Assembly (NCBI GenBank): GCA_036562755.1
Contig: DATCJN010000036.1
Coordinates: forward strand, 1-48,403
Source of the DNA: DUVY01 sp036562755
GTDB lineage: Bacteria; Bacillota; Clostridia; Christensenellales; DUVY01
Length of the DNA: 48,403 nt
Direction: 5' to 3'
Shown here: positions 7,389 to 16,642 of the stretch, piece by piece
Layout of the letters: every line of letters begins with the position of its first letter
How positions within the stretch are numbered: position 1 is the first letter of the stretch
The notes under the pieces: generated by a model
Database searches by the model: none
What the model saw: the letters and a program-made list of their open reading frames with translations, nothing else
Told to the model about the DNA's origin: nothing
Program-made: the position numbers and the translations under genes

Positions 7389-7417
7389 ATGCCTGTCAAA
7401 CGACAGGCATTTTTTTT
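7389..7417. terminator. Bidirectional terminator
   Basis: Nine-base stem ATGCCTGTC / GACAGGCAT (7389-7397 with 7402-7410), with A and T runs on the two sides. It ends the DUF1292 gene and the convergent glycerophosphodiesterase gene. Confidence 0.9.
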
Positions 7418-8147
7418 ATTTATCTATTTGAGGTATAAAGTTTTCAAAAACTATGTTATCGCAATAAAGTTTTACGTCTTCGTATTCTTGTTGCGAGCGA
7501 ACCGTCCAGGCCAAAACGGGCAGTTTGGTTTTTGTAACATATATATTGGGCAAAAACCTCTGGTCGTATGCTAAAAAATCGGGCTTAGAAATACGGTTTA
7601 ACAGCATGCGCTTTAGCACGAATTTCTTAAAAAAGCTTAACGACTTTTCGTCCGTAAAGAAAGAAGATAACTGGCCGCGCATTATATGGGGGGCATGAAT
7701 TTTAAAATATTCTACCGTGTAAGGATTAAAGGACTGCACGGCGTATTCGCCATCGTAACCCTTTAAAATTTCCAAAACTTTTTTCTCTAGCGCCCCTACT
7801 TTATGTTCGTTTTTTATCTCAATTAAAACGGGAACCTGGCCGTTTATTAATTCAAGCGCTTCTTCAAATGTGGGGATATGCTCTTCGCTTTTTAAGATTT
7901 TATAATCTTTTAGTTTTTCTTTAACCAAGTTGGTAACATATCCGTCGCTGTTGGTAAGCCTGCTCAATTTCTCGTCATGAAATACTACCAGCGTTCCGTC
8001 GTCTATAATTCTTACGTCTAATTCGATAGGGTAACCGGCGTCTTTTGCTTTTTTGAACGCCGACAAAGTATTTTCGGGCGATTCGGCATCGTGTAATCCT
8101 CTATGCGCAATGGGCTTAGTAAAAAGCCATGTATTTGTAATTTTCAT
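7416..8147 (-). CDS. Glycerophosphodiester phosphodiesterase family protein
   Basis: Metal-dependent TIM-barrel phosphodiesterase cleaving glycerophosphodiesters to glycerol-3-phosphate and an alcohol. The 243-residue protein has the family's catalytic set: AHRGLHD (His, about residue 15), ENTLSAF, the metal-binding ELDVR (about residues 37-41) and VVFHDEKLSR with the second catalytic His (about 54). There is no signal peptide, so it is cytoplasmic, as for UgpQ-type enzymes. Start ATG at 8147 follows AAGAAGG by 8 bases. Monocistronic or co-transcribed with the upstream LUD gene (79-base gap). Confidence 0.93.
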   Translation of the reverse strand: MKITNTWLFTKPIAHRGLHDAESPENTLSAFKKAKDAGYPIELDVRIIDDGTLVVFHDEKLSRLTNSDGYVTNLVKEKLKDYKILKSEEHIPTFEEALELINGQVPVLIEIKNEHKVGALEKKVLEILKGYDGEYAVQSFNPYTVEYFKIHAPHIMRGQLSSFFTDEKSLSFFKKFVLKRMLLNRISKPDFLAYDQRFLPNIYVTKTKLPVLAWTVRSQQEYEDVKLYCDNIVFENFIPQIDK

Positions 8148-8226
8148 TATTTGCCTTCTTTTTGCTTAAATTTATAGACCGTTTAAAATTTTATCATTAA
8201 TAATATTTTTTATCTACTAATTTAAA

Positions 8227-8838
8227 CTAAAAACCTAATTCTTCGTTGACAATTATAACATGAAACTCTTTATTGCTGCTTGAAGGAAAATGCGTAATAA
8301 CAGTGCTGCGGCAAATCGTTTCGGGCGGAGAGCAATAATGGCACTTTCCCGTTACAGAACAAGGCGTCTTTTTGCTTAATCTTACACAGTTTTTAGGGGA
8401 GGCGACATTGCGAACTCTATTTATCGCTTCGTCTATAGTATCGGTTATTTTATTAACGCCGAGTATGGCTACTACTACAGGCGGGCCGTATATTACGGCA
8501 GCTACCCGGTTGCCTCGTCCGTCTATATTAACCAGTTCGCCGCTAGTGGTTATAGCGTTTGTTGATGTCATATATACGTCGGCAAAAGCGGCTTGTTTGT
8601 AAATTTCATCGTTAGGCATATCGGTAAAACCCGCCATCAAAACAAAATTGCCTCTGTTTTTTAGAATATTAGGTAAGTCCATATTCCTAATGGTCATACT
8701 GCCGCCGATGCCTACCTTGGCGTCTTGGGGAACAATAGATAATACTGTTTCTATAGCTTGTTGGGAATTTTCGCAATAATGCGGGATAAATGTTCTTCGT
8801 TTTAAATTTTTTATGAGCAAGCTAATTTTTTCGTCCAT
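8227..8838 (-). CDS. LUD (DUF162) domain protein, LutC/YkgG-like
   Basis: Member of the LUD domain family, which includes LutC of the lactate utilisation complex. The exact role of stand-alone LUD proteins in Clostridia is not established. Visible family features: GIGGSMTIRNMD (about residues 43-54), TSTNAITTSGELVNIDG (about 91-107) and a Cys-rich C-terminal stretch with C-x5-C-x2-C-x6-C spacing (TGKCHYC), usual for this subfamily. I start it at ATG 8838 because TTGGAG lies 6 bases upstream; the longer TTG reading at 8850 would use that same site as codons. No lutA or lutB neighbour is present. Confidence 0.87.
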   Translation of the reverse strand: MDEKISLLIKNLKRRTFIPHYCENSQQAIETVLSIVPQDAKVGIGGSMTIRNMDLPNILKNRGNFVLMAGFTDMPNDEIYKQAAFADVYMTSTNAITTSGELVNIDGRGNRVAAVIYGPPVVVAILGVNKITDTIDEAINRVRNVASPKNCVRLSKKTPCSVTGKCHYCSPPETICRSTVITHFPSSSNKEFHVIIVNEELGF

Positions 8839-8967
8839 TCTATGCTCCAAATGTTTTAAATATAGATATATCTTTTATACACATATTTATTTTATAGATT
8901 TTTTATAAAAAAGCAATATACACAATTAATTAAAATCATAATTAAAATAATACCGTTTATATCTCGC

Positions 8968-8996
8968 TTGCTAAAGAAAGAAAAATAACATATAAT
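8968..8996 (+). promoter_or_regulatory. lepA promoter placed for a leaderless transcript
   Basis: TTGCTA (8968-8973), exactly 17 bases, TATAAT (8991-8996). The usual start of transcription, 7 bases after the -10 box, falls on base 9003, the A of the lepA ATG. No Shine-Dalgarno sequence lies between. Confidence 0.75.
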
Positions 8997-9002
8997 TTCG
9001 TT

Positions 9003-10802
9003 ATGGAAAAAAGCAGGATAAGAAATTTTTGCATTATAGCTCATATTGACCACGGCAAAAGCACGCTTGCGGATCGCCTTATTGAAAAAACGGGCACGGT
9101 TAGCTCCAGAGAATTACAAGACCAAATACTTGACTCCATGCCCTTAGAAAGAGAAAGGGGCATCACCATAAAATTAACGCCCGTTAGAATGTTTTATAAG
9201 GCAAAGGACGGCGAGGAGTATGTCCTAAACCTCATAGATACCCCGGGACACGTGGACTTTACTTACGAGGTTTCGCGCTCGCTTGCAGCGTGCGAGGGGG
9301 CGCTATTGGTCGTCGATGCCGCGCAGGGAATAGAAGCGCAAACCTTGGCCAATGTTTATTTGGCGCTGGAAAACAATCTTGAGATTTTACCTGTAATTAA
9401 CAAGATAGACTTGCCCAGCGCTAGACCCAAAGAAGTAAGAAAAGAAATAGAAGAAGTAATCGGGCTTGACGCCAGCAACGCGCCCATGATTTCGGCAAAA
9501 GAAGGCATTAACATAGACGATGTTTTGGAATATATAGTCAACTATATTCCCGCGCCTAAGGGGGATAAAGACGCGCCTTTAAAAGCACTTATTTTTGACT
9601 CTTATTACGACAATTATAAAGGCGCCGTTTGTCTTGTAAGAATTATGGACGGTTCCGTAAAGCCGGGCACCAAAATAAAAATTTGGTCTACGGGCAAGGT
9701 TTTTGAAACGGTGGAAGTAGGAATATTTAATCCAAAACCCATTCCCGTAAACGAACTATCAGCTGGCGAAGTAGGGTATATAGCGGCGAGCATTAAAAAT
9801 GTGGCGGATACCGCATCCGGCGATACCATAACTTCGGCCGACAGACCTTGCGCCGAAGCGTTTCCCGGATATAAAAAAGTCCAACCCGTAGTATATTGCG
9901 GAATTTTCCCAACCGACGGCGGCAGATACGGCGACCTAAAGGAAGCTTTGGAAAAGCTAAAACTAAACGATGCTTCGCTGTTTTACGAACCCGAAGTAAG
10001 CGCCGCGCTCGGCTTTGGCTTTAGATGCGGATTTTTAGGGCTGCTTCATATGGAAATAATCCAAGAAAGATTAGAAAGAGAATTTGACTTGGATTTGATA
10101 ACCACGGCTCCCAGCGTCATATACACCGTTCACAAGACCAACGGTCAAATCTTACAAATCTCCAATCCTTGCAATCTTCCGCCTGCGGTAGAAATAGATT
10201 ATATAGAAGAACCCATAGTTTCTGCGGATATTTATACGCCGCCCGAATATATCGGTCCAATTATGGAGCTATGCCAGGAAAAACGCGGCGAATATTTGGA
10301 TATGCAGTATCTTGACAAAAACAGGGTCAAGCTGCATTATACTATGCCCCTAAACGAAATAGTCTATGACTTCTTCGACAGCCTAAAATCCCGAAGCCGC
10401 GGATACGCGAGTTTGGACTATGAAATAAAAGGCGTTCAAAAATCCGATTTGGTAAAATTGGATATCTTATTAAACGGCGAAATTTGCGACGCTTTAAGCA
10501 TAATTATTCATAAAGATAAGGCATACGCGCGAGGAAGAAGCCTTGCCGAAAAGCTAAAAGAAGTTATACCGAGACAGATGTTTGAAATACCCATCCAAGC
10601 GGCTATTGGCGGCAAAATCATAGCGCGAGAAACCGTAAAGGCGCTTAGAAAAGACGTTTTGGCCAAGTGCTACGGCGGCGACATTACCAGAAAGCGCAAG
10701 CTCTTGGAAAAGCAAAAAGAAGGCAAGAAGCGTATGCGCCAATTCGGTACGGTGGAAATACCCAGCGAAGCCTTTATCAGCATCCTAAAACTCGACAAAT
10801 GA
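9003..10802 (+). CDS. lepA: Elongation factor 4 (LepA GTPase)
   Basis: Ribosome-binding translational GTPase (EF4) that acts on stalled or initiating ribosomes. The 599-residue length is standard. G-domain motifs: AHIDHGKST (residues 13-21), DTPGHVDF (about 79-86) and NKIDLP (about 133-138). These are followed by the EF-G-like domains and the LepA-specific C-terminal domain (RGYASLDYE near 464 and the Lys/Arg-rich terminus KRKLLEKQKEGKKRMRQ). The start has no ribosome site and sits at the predicted transcription start. The stop overlaps the hemW start by the ATGA arrangement, so hemW depends on lepA translation. The usual next genes (hrcA, grpE, dnaK) are not here. Confidence 0.98.
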   Translation: MEKSRIRNFCIIAHIDHGKSTLADRLIEKTGTVSSRELQDQILDSMPLERERGITIKLTPVRMFYKAKDGEEYVLNLIDTPGHVDFTYEVSRSLAACEGALLVVDAAQGIEAQTLANVYLALENNLEILPVINKIDLPSARPKEVRKEIEEVIGLDASNAPMISAKEGINIDDVLEYIVNYIPAPKGDKDAPLKALIFDSYYDNYKGAVCLVRIMDGSVKPGTKIKIWSTGKVFETVEVGIFNPKPIPVNELSAGEVGYIAASIKNVADTASGDTITSADRPCAEAFPGYKKVQPVVYCGIFPTDGGRYGDLKEALEKLKLNDASLFYEPEVSAALGFGFRCGFLGLLHMEIIQERLEREFDLDLITTAPSVIYTVHKTNGQILQISNPCNLPPAVEIDYIEEPIVSADIYTPPEYIGPIMELCQEKRGEYLDMQYLDKNRVKLHYTMPLNEIVYDFFDSLKSRSRGYASLDYEIKGVQKSDLVKLDILLNGEICDALSIIIHKDKAYARGRSLAEKLKEVIPRQMFEIPIQAAIGGKIIARETVKALRKDVLAKCYGGDITRKRKLLEKQKEGKKRMRQFGTVEIPSEAFISILKLDK

Positions 10803-11890
10803 AAAAAGTCGGAATATATGTCCATATACCTTTTTGCCGCTCAAAATGCGCTTATTGCGCCTTTAACTCTTTTTACGCGGATATCGATGTTCAAAAGCAA
10901 TATATTGATTATCTAAAAAAAGAAATTCAATCTTTTGAATATAAAGACGATATTATCGCTGACACCGTATATTTTGGCGGCGGCACGCCTTCGTTCTTAT
11001 ACGAAGGCGGAATATCCGAAATAATTTACGCTCTAAAAGATAGATTTAACTATTTTCCTCGCGAAGTTTCAATAGAATGCAATCCCGAATCCTTAACTCC
11101 GTCAAAGTTGCACGAATATAAATCGTCAGGAATTAATCGTATCAGCATAGGGCTTCAAACAGCTTCGGACAAGCTTTTAAAAAAGGCTGGCAGGGTTCAT
11201 ACTTTAAACGATTTTTTAAAAAGCGCGCGGTATTGCGCTGACGCGGGTTTTGACAATGTAAATTGCGATATAATGTTAGGTTTGCCTGAGCAAATAATTG
11301 ACGATGTTATCGATACCTTGAAGATTTTGATTATTTTGCCTGTAATTAAACACGTTTCGATGTATGGCTTAAAGACAGAAAAAAACACGCCTTGGCAGAA
11401 TATTAAGGTTGACGAAGATTTATCAGCTGATATGTATGACGCCGCGTATGAATTACTTTTAAATAACGGTTTTTGTAGATACGAAATAAGCAACTTCGCT
11501 AAGGCAGGATATGAATGCGCCCATAACATAAAATATTGGACGCGGCAGGATTATATCGGATTTGGCTTGAGCGCGCATTCTTTGATAGATAATATTAGAT
11601 ACGCTAATCCCGATAGTTTAAAGGATTATTTTGAGGGCAAAAGGGAAAGAATGGAGCTATCCCAAGCGCAAGCCGAAGAAGAATATATTATGCTTGCTTT
11701 GCGAATGGAAGACGGAATAAGTATTATAGATTTCAATAAGCAATTTAATATGGATTTTATAAAAAAATACGCCAAGCCTATCCAAAAACTCGAAAAACTT
11801 GGCGTAATACAATTGTCTGATAATAGATTAAAGATAAAGCCTCAATTTATGGGCGTTATGAACAGCATTATAGTAGAATTTTTTAATTAG
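10799..11890 (+). CDS. hemW: Radical SAM heme chaperone HemW-like
   Basis: HemW family protein (formerly called oxygen-independent coproporphyrinogen III oxidase-like), a radical SAM protein that binds and delivers heme in characterised members. Residues 13-20 carry the cluster motif C-x3-C-x2-C (PFCRSKCAYC), followed by the GGGTPSF glycine motif (about 61-67). The HemW-type C-terminal part includes HNIKYW (about 243-248), matching the family HNxxYW signature. I chose ATG 10799, overlapping the lepA stop, because the protein then begins directly with the first strand; a longer reading into lepA has no support. Its 3' end overlaps the convergent FAD/Rieske gene by 8 bases. Confidence 0.92.
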   Translation: MKKVGIYVHIPFCRSKCAYCAFNSFYADIDVQKQYIDYLKKEIQSFEYKDDIIADTVYFGGGTPSFLYEGGISEIIYALKDRFNYFPREVSIECNPESLTPSKLHEYKSSGINRISIGLQTASDKLLKKAGRVHTLNDFLKSARYCADAGFDNVNCDIMLGLPEQIIDDVIDTLKILIILPVIKHVSMYGLKTEKNTPWQNIKVDEDLSADMYDAAYELLLNNGFCRYEISNFAKAGYECAHNIKYWTRQDYIGFGLSAHSLIDNIRYANPDSLKDYFEGKRERMELSQAQAEEEYIMLALRMEDGISIIDFNKQFNMDFIKKYAKPIQKLEKLGVIQLSDNRLKIKPQFMGVMNSIIVEFFN

Positions 11891-13265
11891 GCTCCGTATT
11901 TTTGCCGTCCAATTTTTTATACGCGGGGGAATTTATTACATTTCCGTACTTGTCAAACCTAGAGCCGTGGCAAGGGCAATCCCATGTTTGCTCTTCGGGA
12001 TTGAAAATAGTGCGACATCCCATATGGGTGCATACGGGATTATTTAGATAATTAATGCCTCCGATTAGACTGCCCACCATTTTTATATTTCTCCAAATCG
12101 TTCTGCCGATAGGCCCTATCGTCATATTGCGACTAGGCGAATAAATTTCGGCATACGGATTCTTTTGACCAGTTATTAGATCCGCAATTATCCTTCCCGC
12201 AATATTGGTGGAAGTCATGCCCCATTTATTAAAGCCCGTCATGACATATAAGTGCTTTTCGTTTTTGGTTAAATTGCCGACAAAAGCCAAATTATCGGGC
12301 GTCATACAGTCTTGAGCGGACCATTTTGCGATTTCTTGATTGTCCTCAAAAATTTTATTGACATGGCTTTGTAAATTTTTATAATGCGGCGTTCCTATTT
12401 CTTTTCCGCTTTGATGGTTTTGACCGCTTACTATTACCATGTCTTCGTATTTTCTATAGGTGTAGCCGTTATCGTCTATGCAGTTCCACATTCCGCTTAC
12501 GGTCTTATCTGTCTTATAAGCGCCGTTATACGACCTGTGCTGAATAAGCCTTGCAAAATACAATCCTTTAAAGTTAACAATAGGGAAATTAGTGGCGATA
12601 ACGATATTTTGAGCGGTTATTTTAAAGCCGTCCTCGGTAACGCAATAATTATCCTGAACATCCACAATGGGCGTGTTTTCATATATTTTTACCTTGTGAT
12701 TGATCGCGGCTTGGGCAAGGCCGTGGAGATATTTCATCGGATGAAATACCGCTTGATTTTCAAAACCCAGCGCCAATTCGTATTCCATAGGAATAAGTCC
12801 CGATTGGGTGGTTAAAAAAGCCTTTATAGCCGTATTTTTTACAGCGTCATATTCTTGTCTTAGCTTAATGCAGTTTTCGGGATTTTTGGTAAATAAATAC
12901 GAATCAACCCTTTTAAAATCGCAGTCAATCTTTTCAGCGTTTATAATATTTTCTATTTCGTCGATGGCTTCTTGGTTTGCTCTTGCTATTATTGAAGTCG
13001 TTACCTGTCCAAATTGTTTTAAATATCTGTCGTACGTCAAGTCGTGTTGGGCGGAAATATGGGCGGTAGTGTTTTTAGTCGTGCCGCTGCCTATCTTATT
13101 GGCCTCGACAACAATAGTGTTTACGCCATGACGGCTTAGATAATATGCCGCGCTTATTCCTGATAAACCTCCGCCTACAATAACGGTATCGACATCAATA
13201 TCATGGTCTAGTTTTTTATATTGAGGGAAATCATCGCTGCCCCAAATAGATTTAAATTTTTCCAT
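11883..13265 (-). CDS. FAD-dependent oxidoreductase with C-terminal Rieske 2Fe-2S domain
   Basis: Two-part redox protein of unknown substrate. Residues about 25-370 form a DAO-type FAD domain (Rossmann start VIVGGGLSGISAAY near residues 29-42; GSGTTKNTTAHISAQ near 62). Residues about 380-460 are a Rieske domain with ligands Cys412-x-His414 and Cys430-x2-His433. The protein has no signal peptide. Similar fusions occur in Firmicutes and Bacteroidetes, where they are annotated only generically; electrons presumably pass between flavin and cluster within one chain. The start ATG at 13265 has a weak AGGG site 8 bases upstream. It is single-gene, convergent with lepA-hemW, with both stop codons inside the 8-base overlap region. 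Confidence 0.9.
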   Translation of the reverse strand: MEKFKSIWGSDDFPQYKKLDHDIDVDTVIVGGGLSGISAAYYLSRHGVNTIVVEANKIGSGTTKNTTAHISAQHDLTYDRYLKQFGQVTTSIIARANQEAIDEIENIINAEKIDCDFKRVDSYLFTKNPENCIKLRQEYDAVKNTAIKAFLTTQSGLIPMEYELALGFENQAVFHPMKYLHGLAQAAINHKVKIYENTPIVDVQDNYCVTEDGFKITAQNIVIATNFPIVNFKGLYFARLIQHRSYNGAYKTDKTVSGMWNCIDDNGYTYRKYEDMVIVSGQNHQSGKEIGTPHYKNLQSHVNKIFEDNQEIAKWSAQDCMTPDNLAFVGNLTKNEKHLYVMTGFNKWGMTSTNIAGRIIADLITGQKNPYAEIYSPSRNMTIGPIGRTIWRNIKMVGSLIGGINYLNNPVCTHMGCRTIFNPEEQTWDCPCHGSRFDKYGNVINSPAYKKLDGKNTEPN

Positions 13266-13458
13266 CTTATATACCCTAAATTTATAATTTATATTTTAGT
13301 ATTTTCCTAAAACGGAAAAATATTAATTTTCTCTTTTGCTCGTCTTTCTTGCCAATTTGACTTGCTTTTTTATAAATCTTTTTGCTTTGTAAACATTTCT
13401 CATAAATATATTTTGAGCCAAAATATCAAAAAAATATATCCTTATAAATACAAATATG

Positions 13459-13485
13459 ATATATTAATACTTAGCCTTAATATAT
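13459..13485. repeat. AT-only inverted repeat in the 13266-13519 intergenic region
   Basis: ATATATTAA (13459-13467) and TTAATATAT (13477-13485) form a perfect 9-base inverted repeat with a 9-base centre. It is about 35 bases before the permuted-papain gene. The 254-base gap holds no recognisable RNA or further gene. An operator is possible, but low complexity makes chance likely. Confidence 0.35.
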
Positions 13486-13519
13486 TTTAAGTAACAGGCT
13501 GTTTATAAAAAGGTTTAAG

Positions 13520-14107
13520 ATGAACGAAGAAACTAAAGAATCAAAGCATCTATATTTATTGCTTACAAAGACTACTTCGGTATTTTCGCGCACTATTGCA
13601 TTTATAATGGGGGATAAATATACTCATTCGGCTTTGGCGCTAGATAAAAATCTTGAGAAAATGTATAGTTTTGGACGAAAAAAGATTTTTAATCCCTTTT
13701 TAGGCGGATTTACCGAAGAGAGAATAAACTACGGCGTTTATTTGTTTTCGCCCTGGGTGCCCTGCGTGGTAATAGAGCTTGATGTTACCGATGAGCAATA
13801 CGAAAATGTTCAAAAGGATTTGGAGCAGTTTATAAACAATAGTGAGCTTTATAAATACAATTACCGCGCCATTTATAACCATCTATTCTCTTCATATAAA
13901 AAAAGCAAAAACAGATTTGCATGTTCGGAATTTGTTTATTACATCTTAAATAAAAACAATATTTTGGACTTCAAAATTCCTATCGCGGCGGTTCGTCCGC
14001 AAACTTTTTTAGATAACCTGTCAGATAAGATAATATATAAAGGCAATTTGCATAAGTATAGAAGCTTTTTATATATGCTCAACAAATCTTATTCCAATAA
14101 CGATTAA
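13520..14107 (+). CDS. Permuted papain-fold amidase/peptidase-like protein (YiiX/C92-like)
   Basis: Probable cysteine hydrolase of the circularly permuted NlpC/P60-papain type, in which the catalytic His comes before the Cys. Here His36 lies in YTHSALALD, after the first strand and helix, and Cys135 lies in FACSEFVYYIL, the typical start of the catalytic helix. The length (195 residues) fits a single domain. There is no signal peptide, so the substrate is probably intracellular; lipid- or peptide-amide targets are both known for this superfamily. The start ATG at 13520 has AAAGG 8 bases upstream. Monocistronic in appearance. Confidence 0.75.
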   Translation: MNEETKESKHLYLLLTKTTSVFSRTIAFIMGDKYTHSALALDKNLEKMYSFGRKKIFNPFLGGFTEERINYGVYLFSPWVPCVVIELDVTDEQYENVQKDLEQFINNSELYKYNYRAIYNHLFSSYKKSKNRFACSEFVYYILNKNNILDFKIPIAAVRPQTFLDNLSDKIIYKGNLHKYRSFLYMLNKSYSNND

Positions 14108-14170
14108 AAAATAGCAAAAAAGATTAGATTTGGTTTATAATATCCGTATAAACAATTTTAAGAGATTGAA

Positions 14171-16072
14171 ATGGATAATGGTTTTATAAAAGTCGCGGCG
14201 GCTACTCCTGATATTATTCCCGCTGATTGCGAACACAACGCCGAAAAAATAATTGAACTGGTCAAAAAAGCGCATAGTTTGGGCGTTCAAGTTGCGGTTT
14301 TTCCCGAACTTTGCGTTACCGCATATACCTGCGCGGATTTGTTCTTGCAAGAAACTTTAATTAACGCCGCTAAAGAAGCTCTAAAAAAGATATTAGAAGC
14401 AACGAAAGATTTAGAATTAATAAGCATAATAGGACTTCCTTTAGCCTTTGACGAAAAGTTATATAATTGCGCGGCTGTTCTCTTTAAGGGCAGAATTTTG
14501 GGTTTGGTTCCTAAGAAAAATCTTCCCGATTATAACGAATATTACGAAAAAAGGCATTTTAACGGCGGCGATATAGACAAAAAAGTCTCAATCCTAGGTC
14601 AAGAAGTTTTTTTAAGCAACCGACAAATTTTTGTTAACGATCAAATGCCAGAATTTAAATTCGGCGTGGAAATATGCGAGGATTTGTGGGTAATAGAGCC
14701 TCCTTCTAACGCTTATATAAAAGCGGGAGCGTTTTTTATTGCCAACCTTTCGGCCTCCAGCGAAGTCGTGTTTAAATCCGATTTCCGCAGGCTGCTCGTA
14801 GCCTCTCAATCCGCCAGGGGAATTTGCGGATATATATATTGTGATGCAGGATTAGGCGAATCCACCACCGATATGGCTTTTGCGGGTCATAACATAATTG
14901 CCGAAAACGGTAATATCATAAAAGAATCCGAGCCTTTTTCAAGCGGCCTTACCATAACGGAAATAGATTTACAAAAATTAAAACAAGAAAGATTAAGAGT
15001 AAAAACTATTGCTTTTGATAAAGGCGGCATAAGGGAAATTCCCTTTTCTTTCAAAAAAAAAATAATTGAGCTTACGCGCTTTGTTTCTAAAACTCCGTTT
15101 TTACCTGAAAAATCTAAAGACAGTCAAAAAATATGCAGGCATATTATTGATATTCAGGCTCATTCTCTGGCGACCAGACTAAAGTCCGCCGGCATTAATA
15201 AAATATGTTTAGGTCTATCGGGCGGAGTTGATTCTACCTGGGCTTTGTATGTAGCCATTAGAGCGTTTGAGATTTTAGGATACGACAAAAAATCAATCCT
15301 GGCAGTTTTAATGCCGTCTATCGCCAATTCCTCTAGAACAAAAGATAATTCCAAAGCATTGGCTATAGTAGAAGGCGTTTCGTATTGCGAGATACCTATA
15401 AACAACGCTATACAGCAGCACATAAAAGATATCAATTTAGGATTAGACAATTTTGGAACTGCTTACGAAAATGCGCAGGCTCGAGAAAGAACTCAAATAT
15501 TAATGGATATATCCAATGAAATAGGCGCATTGATGATAGGCACTGGGGACTTGTCCGAATTGGCTTTGGGCTTTACCACATACGGCGGCGACCATATGTC
15601 TATGTATTCGGTCAACGCCTCAATTCCTAAAACTTTGATAAGGTATCTTATAGGAAATATAGCGGACACTACCGACAATAAAGAAAGGGCTAAGATATTA
15701 AGAGACATTTTAAACACTCCCATAAGCCCCGAATTGTTGCCGTCCGATAAAAACGAGATTACCCAAAAAACCGAATCCATTATAGGCCCGTATGAACTTC
15801 ATGATTTCTTTTTATACTATATGGCTCGATATGGTTTAGGACCAAAAAAGATATATAGATTAGCCAGATACGCATTTAAAGAATACTCTGACCAAGAGTT
15901 GAAAAAATGGCTCAATGTATTTTATAAAAGGTTCTTTGCCAATCAGTTCAAGCGTTCTTGCATGCCCGATGGGCCAAAAGTTACTTTTATTTCATTATCG
16001 CCCAGAGCGGATTTTAGAATGCCCAGCGACGCCAGCGTAAAGGTTTGGCAAAAAGAATTAGAGATGTTATAG
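14171..16072 (+). CDS. nadE: Glutamine-dependent NAD+ synthetase
   Basis: Last step of NAD biosynthesis: ATP-dependent amidation of nicotinic acid adenine dinucleotide using glutamine. The 633-residue two-domain form: an N-terminal nitrilase-type glutaminase (residues about 5-280; FPELCVTAYTC with the catalytic Glu, KKNLPDYNEYYE with the catalytic Lys, VEICEDLW with nucleophile Cys169) and a C-terminal ATP pyrophosphatase domain (LSGGVDSTWA around residues 349-358; GTGDLSELALG further on). The length is standard for the long bacterial class. A TATAAT box (14136-14141) lies 30 bases before the start, with a weak AGAG ribosome site. The GNAT gene follows after 41 bases. Confidence 0.97.
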   Translation: MDNGFIKVAAATPDIIPADCEHNAEKIIELVKKAHSLGVQVAVFPELCVTAYTCADLFLQETLINAAKEALKKILEATKDLELISIIGLPLAFDEKLYNCAAVLFKGRILGLVPKKNLPDYNEYYEKRHFNGGDIDKKVSILGQEVFLSNRQIFVNDQMPEFKFGVEICEDLWVIEPPSNAYIKAGAFFIANLSASSEVVFKSDFRRLLVASQSARGICGYIYCDAGLGESTTDMAFAGHNIIAENGNIIKESEPFSSGLTITEIDLQKLKQERLRVKTIAFDKGGIREIPFSFKKKIIELTRFVSKTPFLPEKSKDSQKICRHIIDIQAHSLATRLKSAGINKICLGLSGGVDSTWALYVAIRAFEILGYDKKSILAVLMPSIANSSRTKDNSKALAIVEGVSYCEIPINNAIQQHIKDINLGLDNFGTAYENAQARERTQILMDISNEIGALMIGTGDLSELALGFTTYGGDHMSMYSVNASIPKTLIRYLIGNIADTTDNKERAKILRDILNTPISPELLPSDKNEITQKTESIIGPYELHDFFLYYMARYGLGPKKIYRLARYAFKEYSDQELKKWLNVFYKRFFANQFKRSCMPDGPKVTFISLSPRADFRMPSDASVKVWQKELEML

Positions 16073-16113
16073 TATTGATTAATGCTTAAGAAAAAAATAG
16101 CTGGCGGTGGGTC

Positions 16114-16596
16114 ATGGTTATTGAAATTACGGAAGAAAAAGTTAAACAAGATATTACTAAAAATATTTTGTCAAGTTTACCCGATTGGTTTGGCGTTCCC
16201 GAATCGGTTCAAGTTTACGTAAGGCAAAGCGCCAAAATGCCTTTTTTTGCTTATATTCAAAACGGGCAGTATGTAGGCTTTGCGTTTTTAAAAGTTCATA
16301 ATGATTTTTCGGCCGAAATATGCGCCATGGGCGTTTTACCTCAATATCATCGTCAAGGCATAGGTCGTATGCTAATTAACAAGTGTATTGACTATTGCAG
16401 AGAACGCAACATAGAGTTCTTGCAAGTCAAAACGCTGGACTATAGTTTTGACGACGATTATTATCAAATCACTAGGGATTTTTACTCGGCTATGGGCTTT
16501 AGGCCTTTGGAATGTATTCCTTCGCTTTGGAACGAAGAAAATCCTTGTTTGATTATGATAATGCATATAGACAATAAGACCGTATTTGAGGTTTGA
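16114..16596 (+). CDS. GNAT family N-acetyltransferase
   Basis: Probable acetyl-CoA-dependent acetyltransferase of unknown acceptor. The 160-residue protein has the acetyl-CoA motif A in the form LPQYHRQGIGRML (about residues 76-88), preceded by a strand ending in ICAMGV, and a C-terminal aromatic-rich strand (FYSAMGFRPLE). The gene probably shares the nadE transcript (41-base gap); a GGTGGG sequence just upstream may serve as the ribosome site. Substrate cannot be inferred. Confidence 0.85.
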   Translation: MVIEITEEKVKQDITKNILSSLPDWFGVPESVQVYVRQSAKMPFFAYIQNGQYVGFAFLKVHNDFSAEICAMGVLPQYHRQGIGRMLINKCIDYCRERNIEFLQVKTLDYSFDDDYYQITRDFYSAMGFRPLECIPSLWNEENPCLIMIMHIDNKTVFEV

Positions 16597-16642
16597 TAAA
16601 TTCTGTCATTTCATTTGATTTTTATAAATATAATATCTATCG

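Noticed and set aside
10667..10798. N-terminal extension of hemW into lepA
   Set aside because: The added residues are the out-of-frame reading of the lepA tail, and the family starts at the ATG at 10799.
12384..13131. Plus-strand open frames of 107-143 codons opposite the FAD/Rieske gene
   Set aside because: They lie wholly within a well-supported gene on the other strand and show no recognisable protein features.
13266..13519. Riboswitch or small RNA in the intergenic region
   Set aside because: Only an AT-only inverted repeat is visible; no conserved riboswitch core or terminator pair is recognisable.
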